From Tilletiopsis washingtonensis (taxonomy: Eukaryota; Basidiomycota; Exobasidiomycetes; Entylomatales), in NCBI RefSeq assembly GCF_003144115.1, contig NW_020312002.1, positions 352,859 to 416,858 of the forward strand: DNA of 64,000 nucleotides, written 5' to 3'. The position numbers and the translations under genes are program-made. The notes below the pieces were generated by a model. It was not told the DNA's origin and did not search any database. It saw only the letters and a list, made by a program, of their open reading frames with translations. Below, piece by piece: positions 44,047-55,719 of this stretch (within the stretch, counting starts at the first letter, position 1; each line of letters begins with the position of its first letter).

Positions 44047-45615
44047 ATGCATCTCTCTCTCCTCTCCGCCAGCCTGCTGGCCGCGCCGCTCGCGGCCGCA
44101 CTGCCCGCCGTGCTTCCAGCGCCGCTGCTTGCCGCTCGCGCAAGCAACGACTCGTCGCCCTACGACACCAAGCCCCTCGTGCCGGCCGTGAAGCTGGGCG
44201 CCGGCGCCGACCCCAGCACCGCGAGCCGCAACCGCACCATTGGCCACTTCCCGCGCCCGGCCGAGTTCGTCGAGAAGCCGACGTACGCCACGTTCAGCGC
44301 CTTCGATTATCAGAGCATCGCATTGGGGTGAGTAGAGCATCTCGGCGGCGCCAGCCGTGCCATCGGGAGCAGAGACGGACGCGCGCGAGTCGCACTCGAC
44401 GCCCGACTGTGCCTGCCAACGCTGTCCTCCTCTGCGCTGCGGCTGACGCTTCCCCCTAGCGTGCACCAGGAGTACATCGAGCTCGACTACTTCAGCAACG
44501 GCCTGGCGCGCTTCACCGACGCGCAGCTCGCCGAGGCCGGCCTCGATGCCGAGCTCAAGAGCCTCATCGAGTTCTTCGCCAAGCAGGAGGTCGGCCATGC
44601 GCTCGTGCTCAGCAACATGCTCGGCGAGTCTGCTCCGTGAGTGTGCAAATCGCGGAGACTGTGGAGGCTGCCTTTGCGAAGGTGGCTTCCGCGACAAGTA
44701 GCAGCCTGAGTCTTCGCCTGGCTCACCACCTTCCTCCTCAGCAAGCCGTGCAACTACAAGTACCCCTTCTCGACGCCGCGCCAGTTCATCGACGTCAACG
44801 TCGACATTACGCGCTTCGGCGAGGACGGCGTGCTGGGCTTCCTGCCCTCGCTCGACAACCGCGCCGTGGCGCAGATCCTGCTGCAGAGCATCACGACCGA
44901 GTCGCGCCAGCAGCTGCAGTTCCGCCAGCTGCTCGGCCTGCCCAGCATGGTCGAGAGCTTCGAGACGGGCCTTGTGAGTGGTTTCAGCGTATCCTTGCGT
45001 CTAGGCCTCGTACTGACACCACGTGCCACAGCCGCAAACGTGGGCCTGGACGCTGCTCTCGGAGTACATCGAGAGCTGCCCGGCCAGCAATGCGCCCGTG
45101 CAGTGGGACATCTACCCGCAGCTGCGCATCGGCAACGACCCCAACCAGACGGCGCTCACCAGCGGGCCCGCCATCTACACCAACGTCACGGCGCTCTCGG
45201 CGCCGGGCCGCAGCATCGAGCTGAGCTGGGATGAGCCGGGCAAGTGCGTTGCGCTGCCGGCACGTGCCACCACACTTGCATCTGCTGACCTCTTCTTGGC
45301 CTTGACAGGACCGCGGGCCCGTACAACCAGACGACCTACAAGCCCGCCAACGGCACGGCCAAGTACGCCGCCTTCGTGTCGCAGTACAACGTCACCTACG
45401 TGCCGCTCGCCGACCTCGACGGCAGCAGCAGCAACAAGAGCGCCACGGCCACGCAGCCCGGCGGCATCGTGCTCCCGCAGCTCACGACGACGGAGATCTT
45501 CAACAACACCATCTACATTGCCATCACCGACGACAACCCGTTCCTCACGCCGCTCAACCTGAGCCTCATCAACGCCCACGTTGTTGCCGGCCCGGCGCTG
45601 TACCACTCGGGCTAG
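44047..45615 (+). CDS. Secreted ferritin-like protein, Rds1 type
   Basis: Exons 44047-44327, 44460-44636, 44742-44973, 45032-45243, 45309-45615; 402 residues. A signal peptide opens the chain (MHLSLLSASLLAAPLAAALP). A ferritin-like helical domain follows: FDYQSIALGVHQEYIELDYF, SLIEFFAKQEVGHALVLSNM, CNYKYPFSTPRQFIDVNVDI, LLQSITTESRQQLQFRQLLG. Glu and His residues (HQEYIELDYF, EVGH, ES) could bind metal. The C-terminal half is a beta-type extracellular domain with several N-glycosylation sequons (NQT, NVT, NNT, NLS). This fits the fungal Rds1/stress-response family named after fission yeast rds1; the biochemical activity is unknown. It is likely secreted or wall-bound and, from its promoter, inducible. 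Confidence 0.86.
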
Positions 45616-46656
45616 AGCACTCGCACGTCCTCTGTCCGCAGACGAGTGTGCTCTCCCCTCTTCTCTGTCTCTCGCAGTCATGTAGTCATGTCGACCTCCC
45701 GCATGTACCGTCCCGCGCGCGCCTTCAGAAATGAACAGCAGCCTGCGCCACATCTCTTGCCGTGACCTCCAAATTGCCTCGTCCCCTGTTGGGCTTCGGT
45801 CATCACCCCTCAGTCTCGTCGCTGCTGCAGAGTGTATCTCATTTGCGCACACGCCCGCCTCGACAGCGCAAGATCGATGATACAGCTTGTTCTTGAGCCA
45901 GCGACCTGTCCTCATGGCGGCTGGCGCAGCCGCCATGTTGGCCGGATCGCCATCTCGAGCTCAAGTTGTGTCTGGCCGCTGGCGCTGTCGAGACGAGGTG
46001 ATCATGCTCGAGCTCCGCGTGCGTCAAGGTGTCGTGTGTGGGCCCGAGTTCGCGCGAGCGAAAGCCCGGACGGCGCACGCTGACAAGTTGAAGCAGCGTC
46101 ATGCGACGACGTCGAGCCGACGTGGCGACTTGAGGTCGGCGCTTGACGGTGCTTCGCCCGGAGTACGTGCGCTGGCCGGCTTGACATGACAGGGCAGAGA
46201 ATGACGACGCATTGATCTGCACAGAGAGAGGCAAGCTGACGCCGCCGTCGTCGGCGCGCGCGTGTGTGAGCACGCCTCGGTGCCTGCCGGCGCGTGCCCC
46301 GCCGCGCGCAGCAGCGTCTGCGTCTGATGTGCCTGATGCTCTGTTCCTTCGCCCTCTCATCGTGGCGCTCATCGTGCGAGAATTGTGAGCTGTGAGCTTG
46401 CTGCCTGAGCAGCTCACTCTTACTCTTACTGGAGCCAAGAGGCGCTGCGCTCACCGGCGCGTGGCTCGCGCGAGGCGGCTGGGCGCAGCGGCTGGGCGCA
46501 GCGGCTCGCCCGCCGCCGGCGTCTCGGCTTCGTCTGCCGCTCGCTTGCGGGGCGCGCGCCATGCTGCTGGCGGCGCCGCGCGTCTTCTCCTCTTTCCTTC
46601 GTGCCTCCTCCACCCCTTCATTTTCCCTTACCCCTTCAGCGCATCTGTCGTTCAAG
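45616..46656 (+). other. Intergenic region before OAC1
   Basis: 1.04 kb with the Rds1-like 3' UTR and the OAC1 promoter. The last 100 bases are C/T-rich (leader). I see no tRNA, repeat or coding frame worth reporting. Confidence 0.5.
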
Positions 46657-49242
46657 ATGGCGCAAGGCGCCACCAGCCTCGGCATGGGCGAGACGTTTGC
46701 CGTCGGCAGTGTCGCCGCCATGACGGCGGTGCTGATGTGAGTGGCCGGCCATGGGCGGGCAGAGGCGTGCAGAGGCAGAGCTCCAAGGGCGCGGGCAGAG
46801 CGGCCAGACAGCAAGGCCACTCGGGGTCAGTGCGGCCTGCACGCGGCGTCGTGCGGCTGCGCCTTGCGTGCGGCCGGCTGGGCGGCGAGAAGGCGCGGCG
46901 CTTCGCCGACGACATGCTGCGGCGCGTCTTGCGCCAGCGACATGCTGCCTCTGCGCTCGCCTTGCTGCGAGGAGAGGGACGCTGCGCTCGCTTGGCCTGC
47001 TGCGGCGCGACGGCGCGCTGGCGGTGCACCACGAGGCGGCAGCAACGCAGCAAGTGAGCGTGGCCGTGAGCCGCAGCGGCAGGGGGTCTTGCGCCTGCGA
47101 CGCTCTGCTGCTGCCCTCGCCTGGCCGGCCCGCTTGCGCTGCTTGCTTGCTGGCAGCATGAATGAGCTCGAACTCGGGCACTGACGTACATCCTTTCTTG
47201 CGCGCGCCCCCACGCCCACCTCTCCTTGCGCCTCCGCACACAGCTCCAACCCGTCCGAAGTCGTCAAGACGCGCATGCAGCTGCAGGGCGAGCTGCTGAG
47301 CAAGGGCACGGGCGCGCCGCGCCTGTACAAGGGCGCGCTCGACTGCTTCACAAAGACGCTGCGCGGCGAGGGCGTCAAGGGCGTGCAGCGCGGCCTGGGC
47401 GCCGCGCTCGGGTACCAGGTGAGTGGCAGCAGGGGAGCGAGTGGAGCGACAGCGAGAGGGAAGAGCCGGGCGGCAGGGAGCGAGTGGATCGACAGCGGAG
47501 GGGAAGAGGCGGGCCGGCGCGCGGCGAGGAAAGACTGGGAGAAAAGCCGATCGGGCAGAGCCGAGCAGGCAGCTGCTGTACACTGCCGACAACGCAGAGC
47601 AGAGACAGCATGCAAGGACAAGCTCGGCAGCCTGGCGCGTAGCGCATAGGGGGCGCTTGAGGGCGTTGAAGGGGCACGGAGCGCTGCTTTGGCTTCAAGC
47701 GGGGGAAGGGGGGCGTCACGTCCTGGCTTCACGAGCAGCGAGGGTGCAGGTCGCAGTGCACGCTGGCAGAGCGCTGCCACGTGTGCGTGCGTGCGCTGCG
47801 ATGAGTATCGCTGACGCCGCCTTCTTGCCTTGCGCCGCTCTCAGGTCTGCCTGAATGGCTCGCGCCTCGGCTTCTACGAGCCGTTCCGCAAGATGTACAA
47901 CAACGCGCTGGGGCGCGACCCGGGCGAGGTGTATGCGCCGGCTGCGCTGGCCGCTGGCGCCAGCTCGGGAGTGGTGGGCGGTGAGTGCGAACAGGAGGCT
48001 TGTGTGCGAGCAGGGGCATCGACTGACCCTCGTCCCCTCTCCCCTTATCCCTTCTCTTCTCGGCTCTCTCTCCCGTTCCACAGCGGTCCTCGGCAATCCC
48101 CTCTTCCTGGTCAAGGCGCGGCTGCAGGCCTACTCGCCGCAGCACCAAATCGGGCGCTCCTCCTTCAACTACGCCGGCACGTGGGACGGCCTGCGCAGCA
48201 TTGTGCGCTCCGACGGATGGGGCGGCCTGGCGCGCGGCGTCGACGCGGCGATGCTGCGCACGGCGATGGGCAGCTCGGTGAGTTGTGCACCGCGAGAGGC
48301 GAGGCGGCGGGGCGGGGGCAGTGGGCCGCGGCGAGGCGAGGCCGAAGAGGCGAGGCGGCGGGGCGGGGGCAGTGGGCCGCGGCGAGGCGAGGCCGAAGAT
48401 GCTGCCACGAGAGGCCCAGACGGCTGGCAGAGCGCGGCTGGCGGCCAGGAAGATGTACAGTGTTGGCCAGCGCTGCGCGGCGCGTAGATGTGCCAGCTGT
48501 ATGTGAGGCTTGTGCTTGGACTGCGCCGCTGTCAAGCGTCCATGGTCAGGTGCCACTCCGGATGGTAGCTCACAGCGTCTCCCGCACAGGTACAATTACC
48601 AGCGTACAATTGGTGCGTCGCCCTCTCCATACTCTGCTGCTGTTGCCGCCCAAGCTGACGCTCCCACGCAGGTTCAAGTCCTACCTCGTCAAGCTCTCGC
48701 CCTCCAACACGTGGGAGTACAACCCGTTGCTCCTCATCTCCGGGCAGCCAAACTCCTTCTGGACGTATCTCGGCGCCTCGACGTTCTCGGGCCTCTGCGT
48801 CTGCACCGTCATGCAGCCCGCCGACACGGCGCTCAGCCGCGTGTACAACCAGCCGACGCGCATCGACTCGCGCGGACGCTCCGTGGGCACGCTTTACCGC
48901 GGTGAGCCAGCTGCGTGAAAAGCCTCGGCGAGGAGCGCAGGGAGACTGATGCGTGCGCTGCTCATAGGTCCGATTCACTGTCTCTACCTCACTGCCAAGA
49001 CCGAGGGTCCATTGGCGTGGTACAAGGGCACGACGGCGCACCTCGCGCGCATCGCGCCACATACCGTGAGCCTGCGCCTGCATCCCCGCAGACTTGCTCA
49101 CCCCCCAGCATGCTGACCCACCCCCGTGCCTCTCTCACAGGTGCTCACGCTCATGGCCAACGAGGCCTATCTGCGCTACTACTCCAACTTCAAGGCCGGG
49201 CGCGACATCTTTGCCGAGCCAGAGACCATCACTTCACGATGA
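46657..49242 (+). CDS. OAC1: Mitochondrial oxaloacetate/anion carrier (OAC1-like)
   Basis: Inner-membrane carrier of the SLC25 family, in yeast exchanging oxaloacetate, sulfate, thiosulfate and isopropylmalate. Eight exons: 46657-46736, 47244-47418, 47845-47980, 48084-48277, 48590-48612, 48672-48901, 48968-49065, 49141-49242; 345 residues. It has three mitochondrial-carrier repeats: SNPSEVVKTRMQLQGEL; LGNPLFLVKARLQAYSPQ; MQPADTALSRVYNQP. AMLRTAMGSS|VQLPAYNWF and TEGPLAWYKG...HLARIAPHTVLTL match Oac1. Exon 5 is only 23 bases and restores VQLPAYN, a conserved block. Introns 1, 2 and 4 are 507, 426 and 312 bases, far above the local norm. The C-terminal tail is short and polar. Confidence 0.92.
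48296..48397 (+). repeat. Perfect 51-base tandem duplication in OAC1 intron 4
   Basis: Two identical head-to-tail copies, 48296-48346 and 48347-48397, of a very G-rich unit (contains GGCGGGGCGGGGGCAGTGGG). Identity suggests a recent duplication. The plus strand has several G-runs that could form a G-quadruplex in DNA or pre-mRNA. Confidence 0.9.
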
Positions 49243-49409
49243 GAAGAAGGGAGGGAGCGCGGCGCCGAGGCAGGGCGTGCTATTACATATTAAGTGCAGA
49301 GGGGGACAGTGACGTGTGAAGCAGTAGGTGACGGGCGACGAGCTGGGAACACCGAGGAGCGGGCAGAGGAAGTGCGAGCTTTGGCGAGAGAAGAGGATCA
49401 GAGCAGTGC

Positions 49410-52345
49410 TCACGGGGCGCGCCCAACGCCCAGCGCAGCGGCCTTGTCGAGCACCTCTGCCCACTCGCGTGCCGCATCGGAGAGGAACGTGACTGCGCCT
49501 CCAGCGCCGAGCGACAGCGCATCGCCATTGGCGACGACGGTGCGAATGATGACGCTGAAGCTCGCCGCGCCGCTGCCGACGTCGAGCCAGCCGAGGGCGC
49601 CGGCGTAGGGGCCTCGCGGCGACTTGCACGGCGCACTCGCCGCGCCGCGCTCGGCCTCGAGCTGCTGCAGAATGCGCACGCTGCGGCGCTTGGGCGCGCC
49701 CGTCATGCTGCCGGGCGGGAAGCAGCGCTGCAGCGCCTCGATGCTGCCCGTGCGTGCTTGTTGCTGGGAGTCGCCAGCGGCGATGCGCCCGCGCACCGTG
49801 GTGACGAGCTGCAGCACCGTCTCGTACGTCTCGACCTGCATCAGCTTCGGCACCTGCACCGAGGCGGGCGCGCAGAAGGAGAGCAGGTCGGCGCGGATGA
49901 GGTCGACGATCTGCGTCGCGACGTCAGCAGCCGAAGCGCCATTGCGATTAGCGCACTCGACGCACCATGAGATTCTCAGCCCGTTCCTTGGCGTCGGCGG
50001 CGAGTCTGAGCTTGCGTCGTTCGTCTTCCTCCACCCTCCACTGCGCAGAGGCAGCGCCACGAAGCTGCTCCTCGCCGTCCGCCCAGCCAGCGCGCGACAG
50101 CGTGCCCTTGATCGGCTTCATCTCGACATTGCCCGCGGCGTCGATGCTCATGAAGCGTTCCGGGCTCGTGCTGAGCAGCGCCTGTGCGCGTTGGCCTCGT
50201 GCGGGCGGCGCCATCAGCATGTAGGCGGCGTACGGCGCCGGGTTGCGCTTCCGCAACGCGCAGTAGAGAGAGAAGTGGTCGCTGTCCTTGTGCGACGCGT
50301 CAGAGAGCGGCTCGAGCGTGCCGAGGAACTGCGTCGTGAGGCACAGCTCGTAGCTCTCGCCGTGGAGAATATGTTGCCGAGCGGCCTCGACCTTGGCCTT
50401 GTAGAGCGGCGCAGAGTCGCGCGCTTGCAGCTTGGACAGTGGCGCGAGGGACGTGCTCGCGCAGTGCGCCTGCTCTGCGGCGGCATCCGCAAGCTCATCG
50501 AGCCGCGCCTGCATGTGGTCGAACCAGCTTGTCGCTTGCGCCTCGCTACGTCCAAGTCTCTGCAGGCCGACACTCGCCAGAGCACGCTGCAAGCTGCGCA
50601 GCTGCGCTCCGTCTGCCGGAGCCTGCGCCTCCTCAATGAGCGCGCTAGCGACCCACTCGGACGTGCCATGTTCGAAGCGCAGCACCGCATCGCACCAACC
50701 GAAGTGCGCGTCGGGCATTCTGTGCGTGTCCAGCGGCGGCGTCTCGTTGCCTGCGCTGCGGTCCGCGTTGGCGCCGACGCCTTGCAATGCCTCGCCTCCC
50801 ATCTCGTAGCCCCAGTATCCCGCCCAGCCAGCGGCAAAGTGCGGCTGAGCATGCGCCTGAGTCTGCGAGCGCAGCTCCTCGTGGATGGCATCGAGCCAGG
50901 ACCAAAAGGTAGGGCCGACGTCGTCTGGCAGCGTCGGGCCAAAGTCGGGCGAGGCGGTGCGAGAGGGCGCTGGTGTTTGCTCCGCCATGCTGGGCGCCGC
51001 GAGCGGAACCTCGGCGGAGGCGGCTGACCTGCAGTTGCTGCGCAGCAGAACGCAGCGCCGTGCCGCGTCGTACGACACTGAGAACGCCGGCGAGCTCATG
51101 TAGGAGAAGTTGTTGGCAGGGTTGCGTGGCTAAGCAGAGCGGAGTCAGCTGATGACCTGTACCGACCGCGTTCACAGAAGCTCACCCTGGCACTATCGAG
51201 CCACACCGCAGCCGCATTCTGTCGTCGAAAGAGGGCATCAAAGACGCGTGGCGCAGAGTCGGCGCCAAGTCCACTGCAGACCAAGCGGCGCTCAAGAATG
51301 CGGAAGCACTTGCGCTGCGGCAAGAGGCGCGGCACCAGCGGTCTGGCAACGCACTGCCCGGCAAGCGCCTGGAGATGCGGCGGCAGCGGCGCGCGCTGCT
51401 GCCAGCTCTGCAGGTGAGCGTCCGCTTCGCTGCTGCTGCGTGCCGCCTGCGCCCAGTGCTGCTCGCCGAGGCGCACAAAGTTGCGCATCATGGCGACGCC
51501 GCCGTCGCTCTCGATGGACTCGGGGTGGAACTGCACGCCCCACTGCGGCAGCGTGCGGTGTCGCAGGGCGAGAATGACGCGCTCTGCAGAGGTGGAGGCG
51601 CCGGGCTGCGCCGAGCAGAGCAGCTCGCCGGTGGGCAACGCGCTGGCGGAGAGCTCGTGGTGTGTGGAAGGCTCAGGAGCTCCTGTTGCAGAACTGGGTG
51701 CGTCTGTCGCATAGGCAGTGACCTCGAGACAGGGAGGCAGAGCTGCGGCTGTGCATCAGCAGCGGCGCGCCGCAAGGGACACCGGCGGCCAAGGCTCTGC
51801 GACTCACTCTTCTCATCGACGACCAGGCTGTTGTATCGCACCACTTGCGTGCCCTCCCCGACGCCCTCGAACAGCTCCATGTCGCCGCGCGGCACAAGCT
51901 GCAGCACGCTGCGCGTGCCATGCCGCGGGGCCGCCGCAGCACGCACAGCGCCGCCATTGGCCGTCGCGAGGCCCTGGTGGCCCAGGCAGACGCCGAGCGT
52001 GGGCAACGACGGCTGCGAGCGCAGCAGCTCGCGGGCGGCGCCAAAGTCGCGGCGGTGCTGCGGCGCGCCGGGCCCGGGCGAGAGGATGAGCAGCTCGACG
52101 TGCGGCGCCAGATGCGTGGCGAAGAGGGCCGGCGCCAGCAGCGGATGCGTGTGCGGCAGCACGAGCACGTGCGAGGCGAGCGAGGTGCTGTCGGCGCCGT
52201 CGAGCTCGAGGGCACGCAGCAGCAGCGGCAGCAGGTTGAGCGTGTACGAGTCGTGGTGGTCGACGATGAGCACGCGCGGCTGCGGCGGCTGCGGCGCGAG
52301 AGGCATGGTGCTGCCGCTGCCGCTAGCGCTGCAGTGGCCGCTCAT
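49410..52345 (-). CDS. ABZ1: Bifunctional para-aminobenzoate (ADC) synthase, PabA-PabB fusion
   Basis: Makes 4-amino-4-deoxychorismate from chorismate and glutamine for folate synthesis. Minus-strand exons 52345-51808, 51703-51186, 51129-49966, 49910-49410; 906 residues. The N-terminal glutamine amidotransferase has VLIVDHHDSYTLNLLPLL, LILSPGPGAPQ, the nucleophile in LGVCLGHQGLA (Cys near 120) and WGVQFHPESIESDGG (His-Glu). The C-terminal chorismate domain has AGWAGYWGYEMGGEAL, ILHGESYELCLTTQFLG, LLSTSPERFMS, PIKGTLSR (Lys typical of PabB rather than TrpE), AENLM|IVDLIRADL, and CFPPGSMTGAPKRRSV. A Met at 52306 is an alternative start. All splices are in phase and rebuild conserved blocks. Confidence 0.96.
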
Positions 52346-52784
52346 GGCAGCGCAGCGAGGCGCAGTCGAGGCTGCTGCGAAGCGTGAGGTGGCGGCGAGG
52401 ACGGCGGTGTGAGGAGTGAAGCGTGCTGGCAGGGCGGCGCGCGGCGCGGCGCCGCATCCTCTTGCCCAGCTCGAATTTTGGCACCGCCTCGGTCATGCGC
52501 CGCCCCGCATGAGCCGCGGCAACCTCCGCCCCAGGCTCGCTGCACCCGACGTCGAGCTCACACTTCGCCTCCACGTCTCGACTGTCCTGCTCATACATCG
52601 TGAAGCGGTTCACAGTGACGATGAAGGCGGGCGCGCAGGCCCAGGTGGCAGAGTGTACATGCGTGATGGTGCCCGACGAGCTCGATGCCGAAGGTCTAGT
52701 GCTCAGGTGCTTGGTTGATCTTGAATGCCGAGTCGCTTGTCATGCGTGACCATGCTTCTGTCTCCCTCTTGCCTGCCGAGGGGC
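52346..52784 (-). promoter_or_regulatory. Spacer between the antiporter end and the PABA synthase start
   Basis: 439 bases on a same-strand pair: the antiporter 3' UTR and the PABA synthase promoter. I see no distinct motif or coding frame. Confidence 0.5.
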
Positions 52785-55373
52785 TCAGTGGCCGCCGCCG
52801 CCACCGCCCTGCTCCAGCGAGCCGTAGTCGGCGCCGCGAGGCGCACCACGCAGCGAGCCGCGCGACGCACGCGACATGCGGTTGCGCTGCCAGGCGCTCG
52901 GCTGGAAGTCGTGCTGCTGCACGTCGGTGCCGTCGTGGCCGCGCGTGACGACGTGCGGGCCGAGCCTGATGAAGGGTGCAAGGGGGCATGTCAGTGGCCA
53001 GATCGCCAAGAGAGGGACGGCGCACGCACTTGTGGCCACTCGAGATGCGCCAGCTCGGGTGCGGGTCGTACTTGCCCGACGACAGGTACGCGCCGTGCTC
53101 CTCCACTGCGCGCTGCTGTGCGCCCTCGGAGAGCTGCGACAGACGGCTACCGGCGTGGTGCGAGCCGGGCGCGGGGCCGGCGCCCGCCTCGTACGCGTCG
53201 TCCTCGGCCTGCTCGATCGACTCGTTGCCGCCGGCCAGCGAGCCCTCGCCGGGCGCGGGCTCGTACATCTTGATCGAGTCGATGCCGAGCCACTCGAAGC
53301 CCAGCTTGATCTGCCGCGGAGTCAGCGCGATGTGTGGAGCGAAGGGCTTTGCCGCCTACTCACCACTGGCACCATGAGGGTGTGCGCCACGATCGAGGAG
53401 AGCACGAGCGCGTAGCTGGGTTCTCGAGCGTCAGTACTGCAACTAGAGAGCCCGGCCAAGCGAATCACATGACAGGCTTGACGAGGCTGAGGGAGGGGTC
53501 ATGCGCGTCAGTCTCGTGCCTCGCCGTTGCGGCCCCGCCGACACTCACGCGCGGATGCGAAGATCGTCGGCGTTCTCCGACTCGGCCTTGAACTCCTCCA
53601 GGATGAGCTGCGCGGGACGTGTCAACAGAGAACGGGACAAACCCAGCACATAGCTTACGAAGGTGTAGAAGATCGATCCTGCGCCAATGGGCGCCATCCA
53701 ACCCATGAAGAGCGCCTCGCCCGAGTCGGCAATCTGAGGGATGGCGCGGTAGAAGAGCATCATGGCGGGCACGCGGCGCAGGAAGAGCACGCCGACGCAG
53801 AGCAGCGTCAGGTTGCCGTACGTGAGCCCGAGGGCCGGGTCGTTGAAGGCAGACCAGGGCACGGTAACGCCGACGAAGGTGAAGAAGACCGAATTGCAGC
53901 TGCGCGTGCGGAAGAGCGTAAGAGCGATGCGGCGTCGTGTAGGCGGGTTGTGCCTCACATCAGATCGGTCACGTTCTGCAGCTCGTCCTCCTCTGTCTCG
54001 CGGCGGTACCAGTCGTCCCACGTCAGGGCATTGCCGGCCACGAAGCACGCGAGCAGGTCGTCCTGCTCGGCCGTCAGAGGTCAGCAGTGGCCAAGCCGGC
54101 GGTATCGCGCCCAGCTCACTGTCGCAAGGATCCCTCCAAGGCCGACGATTAGCACGCCAAGCGCCACGGCGTAGAGAAGGAATGACTCCTTGTCTGGGGT
54201 GGTCACCAAGGTCAGCAAGTCATCGGCGGTCGGACCGGCGCCACGTGCTCACCGATGAGATGCTTGTCGGCAGCAAGCTGAAGCAGTCGGTTCGCGCCAT
54301 AGCCGAGTGCCGCGCCAAAGACCACCGAGCCCTGCGCACAGCATCAGCGATTGTCTGCGTGCGCGGAGAACAGCGCACCACTCACGAAGACAGACCAGAG
54401 GCACGTCTCCAGCACCCAGGACTTGAGCGCTGCCGCGGGCGTCTCCTCCTTGAGCAGCGAGGCCGCAATGAACCTGCGCAGGGCATCAGCAGTCTGTCGC
54501 CAAGTCCGCCTGTCGCTGCACCCACATGAAGGGCAGCGCAAAGCCATCCTGCGGGTTCGAGCATCAGCCTTTGCCTCCGCCACCAGCTCACGACACTCAC
54601 ATTGGCGCCGCTCTCCGCCGAGATGAGGTTGCGGATGCGCGGCGAGACGTACTGGTCCGCAAAGGAGCCCTTGACAATGGCGCTGGAGAGCACCGGGTCC
54701 GTCGGCGTCACGGCCGCCGCGATGACGAGCGCAACCAGCACGGGCACGTCGGGCAGCGCCAGCCAGGTGACGAGCGTCGTCATGCCCCACATCAGCGTCA
54801 TCACGGCTGCGTGCGCGTGAGTAAGGAGATGCGGGCAGATGTGCATGCAGGCACGACTCACGCAGCAGCAGCACGGCAAGACTGCGCCATTCCGTCTTGG
54901 GGTCTGTGCGAGTGCGTAAGCGTGAGCTAGGGGCATCATCGAGGGGCTGCAGCGCGGCACGCACACTTGTACGGCAGCTGCACGCCCACGAGCACGAGCT
55001 GGGTGCCTGCCAGAGCGTCCTGCATCAGCACCACTGGCACGTCCGCCGGACAGCGCAGCAACGCACCAATGATGAAGCGGCTCAGGCCGAGCCCAAAGGC
55101 GTCGAGCGGGTCTGCGCCGTGGCCCGGCGCGCCCTTGAGCTCGCCGGGCACGCCGTAGTGCTGCAGCGCGATGCCAAAGAGCAGCGCAAAGGGCGCCTCG
55201 CCGAGGTAGAGGCGCTCCTTGATGAAGTGCGACAGCGCGCCGTACGCCAGCAGGAACGCTGCGAGGCCATGCGTGAGCCACGCGCCGCGGCAGGGGTGTG
55301 GCTTCGGCGCCTACGCACTGCCGAAGCTGGCCGCGATGACGTTGAGCGGCGTCAGCTCGAGCTCGATGGCCAT
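52785..55373 (-). CDS. Fungal Na+(K+)/H+ antiporter, Nha1/Sod2 type
   Basis: Plasma-membrane cation/proton antiporter for salt and pH balance. Fourteen exons: 55373-55319, 55258-54965, 54903-54862, 54806-54601, 54548-54526, 54473-54386, 54331-54253, 54193-54120, 54062-53959, 53899-53659, 53607-53549, 53415-53364, 53310-53030, 52965-52785; about 592 residues. Key parts: LELTPLNVIAASFG, FLLAYGALSHFIKERLYLGE, AVTPTDPVLSSAIVKGSFAD with the transport Asp, ISAESGAN|DGFALPFM, DDLLACFVAGNALTWDDWYR, VFFTFVGVTVPWSAFND, and ALVLSSIVAHTLMVPV. The hydrophilic C-tail is short, closer to Sod2 than to Nha1. Exon 5 is 23 bases. The exon 9 acceptor is ambiguous by one codon. The first exon start is less certain than the rest. 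Confidence 0.92.
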
Positions 55374-55719
55374 GGCGAAGGCGGCGGTCCAGCTATGCTG
55401 GATGGAGAGCGCTGGCGTTGTGGGAGAAGAGAAGCAAGCGAGCGGAGGCGGTGGCTGCTCAAGCCGCAACAGATGTGGAGGAACTCCGCCGCCGCTCCGC
55501 CAAGGCCAAATTTCGCGCGCGGCGGTGCGCGGCGCCGCCACAACGAAGCACACGACGCGCTTGCGCCCCAGACCCTGTCAGCTCCTCTCATGCGGCCATG
55601 AGATCTCCTCACACGTCCAAGACCCAACAGCAGCGCGACAGACACCCTCTGCTTTCCCTGGGTTAATCTATTAGGTGTATGCTTCTAGTTTGGGTGCGCT
55701 GCGCGGCATGCGAGGCGCT
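55374..55719 (-). promoter_or_regulatory. Spacer between CRY-DASH end and antiporter start
   Basis: 346 bases in the same-strand tandem: CRY-DASH 3' UTR and antiporter promoter. I see no gene and no clear motif. Confidence 0.5.
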
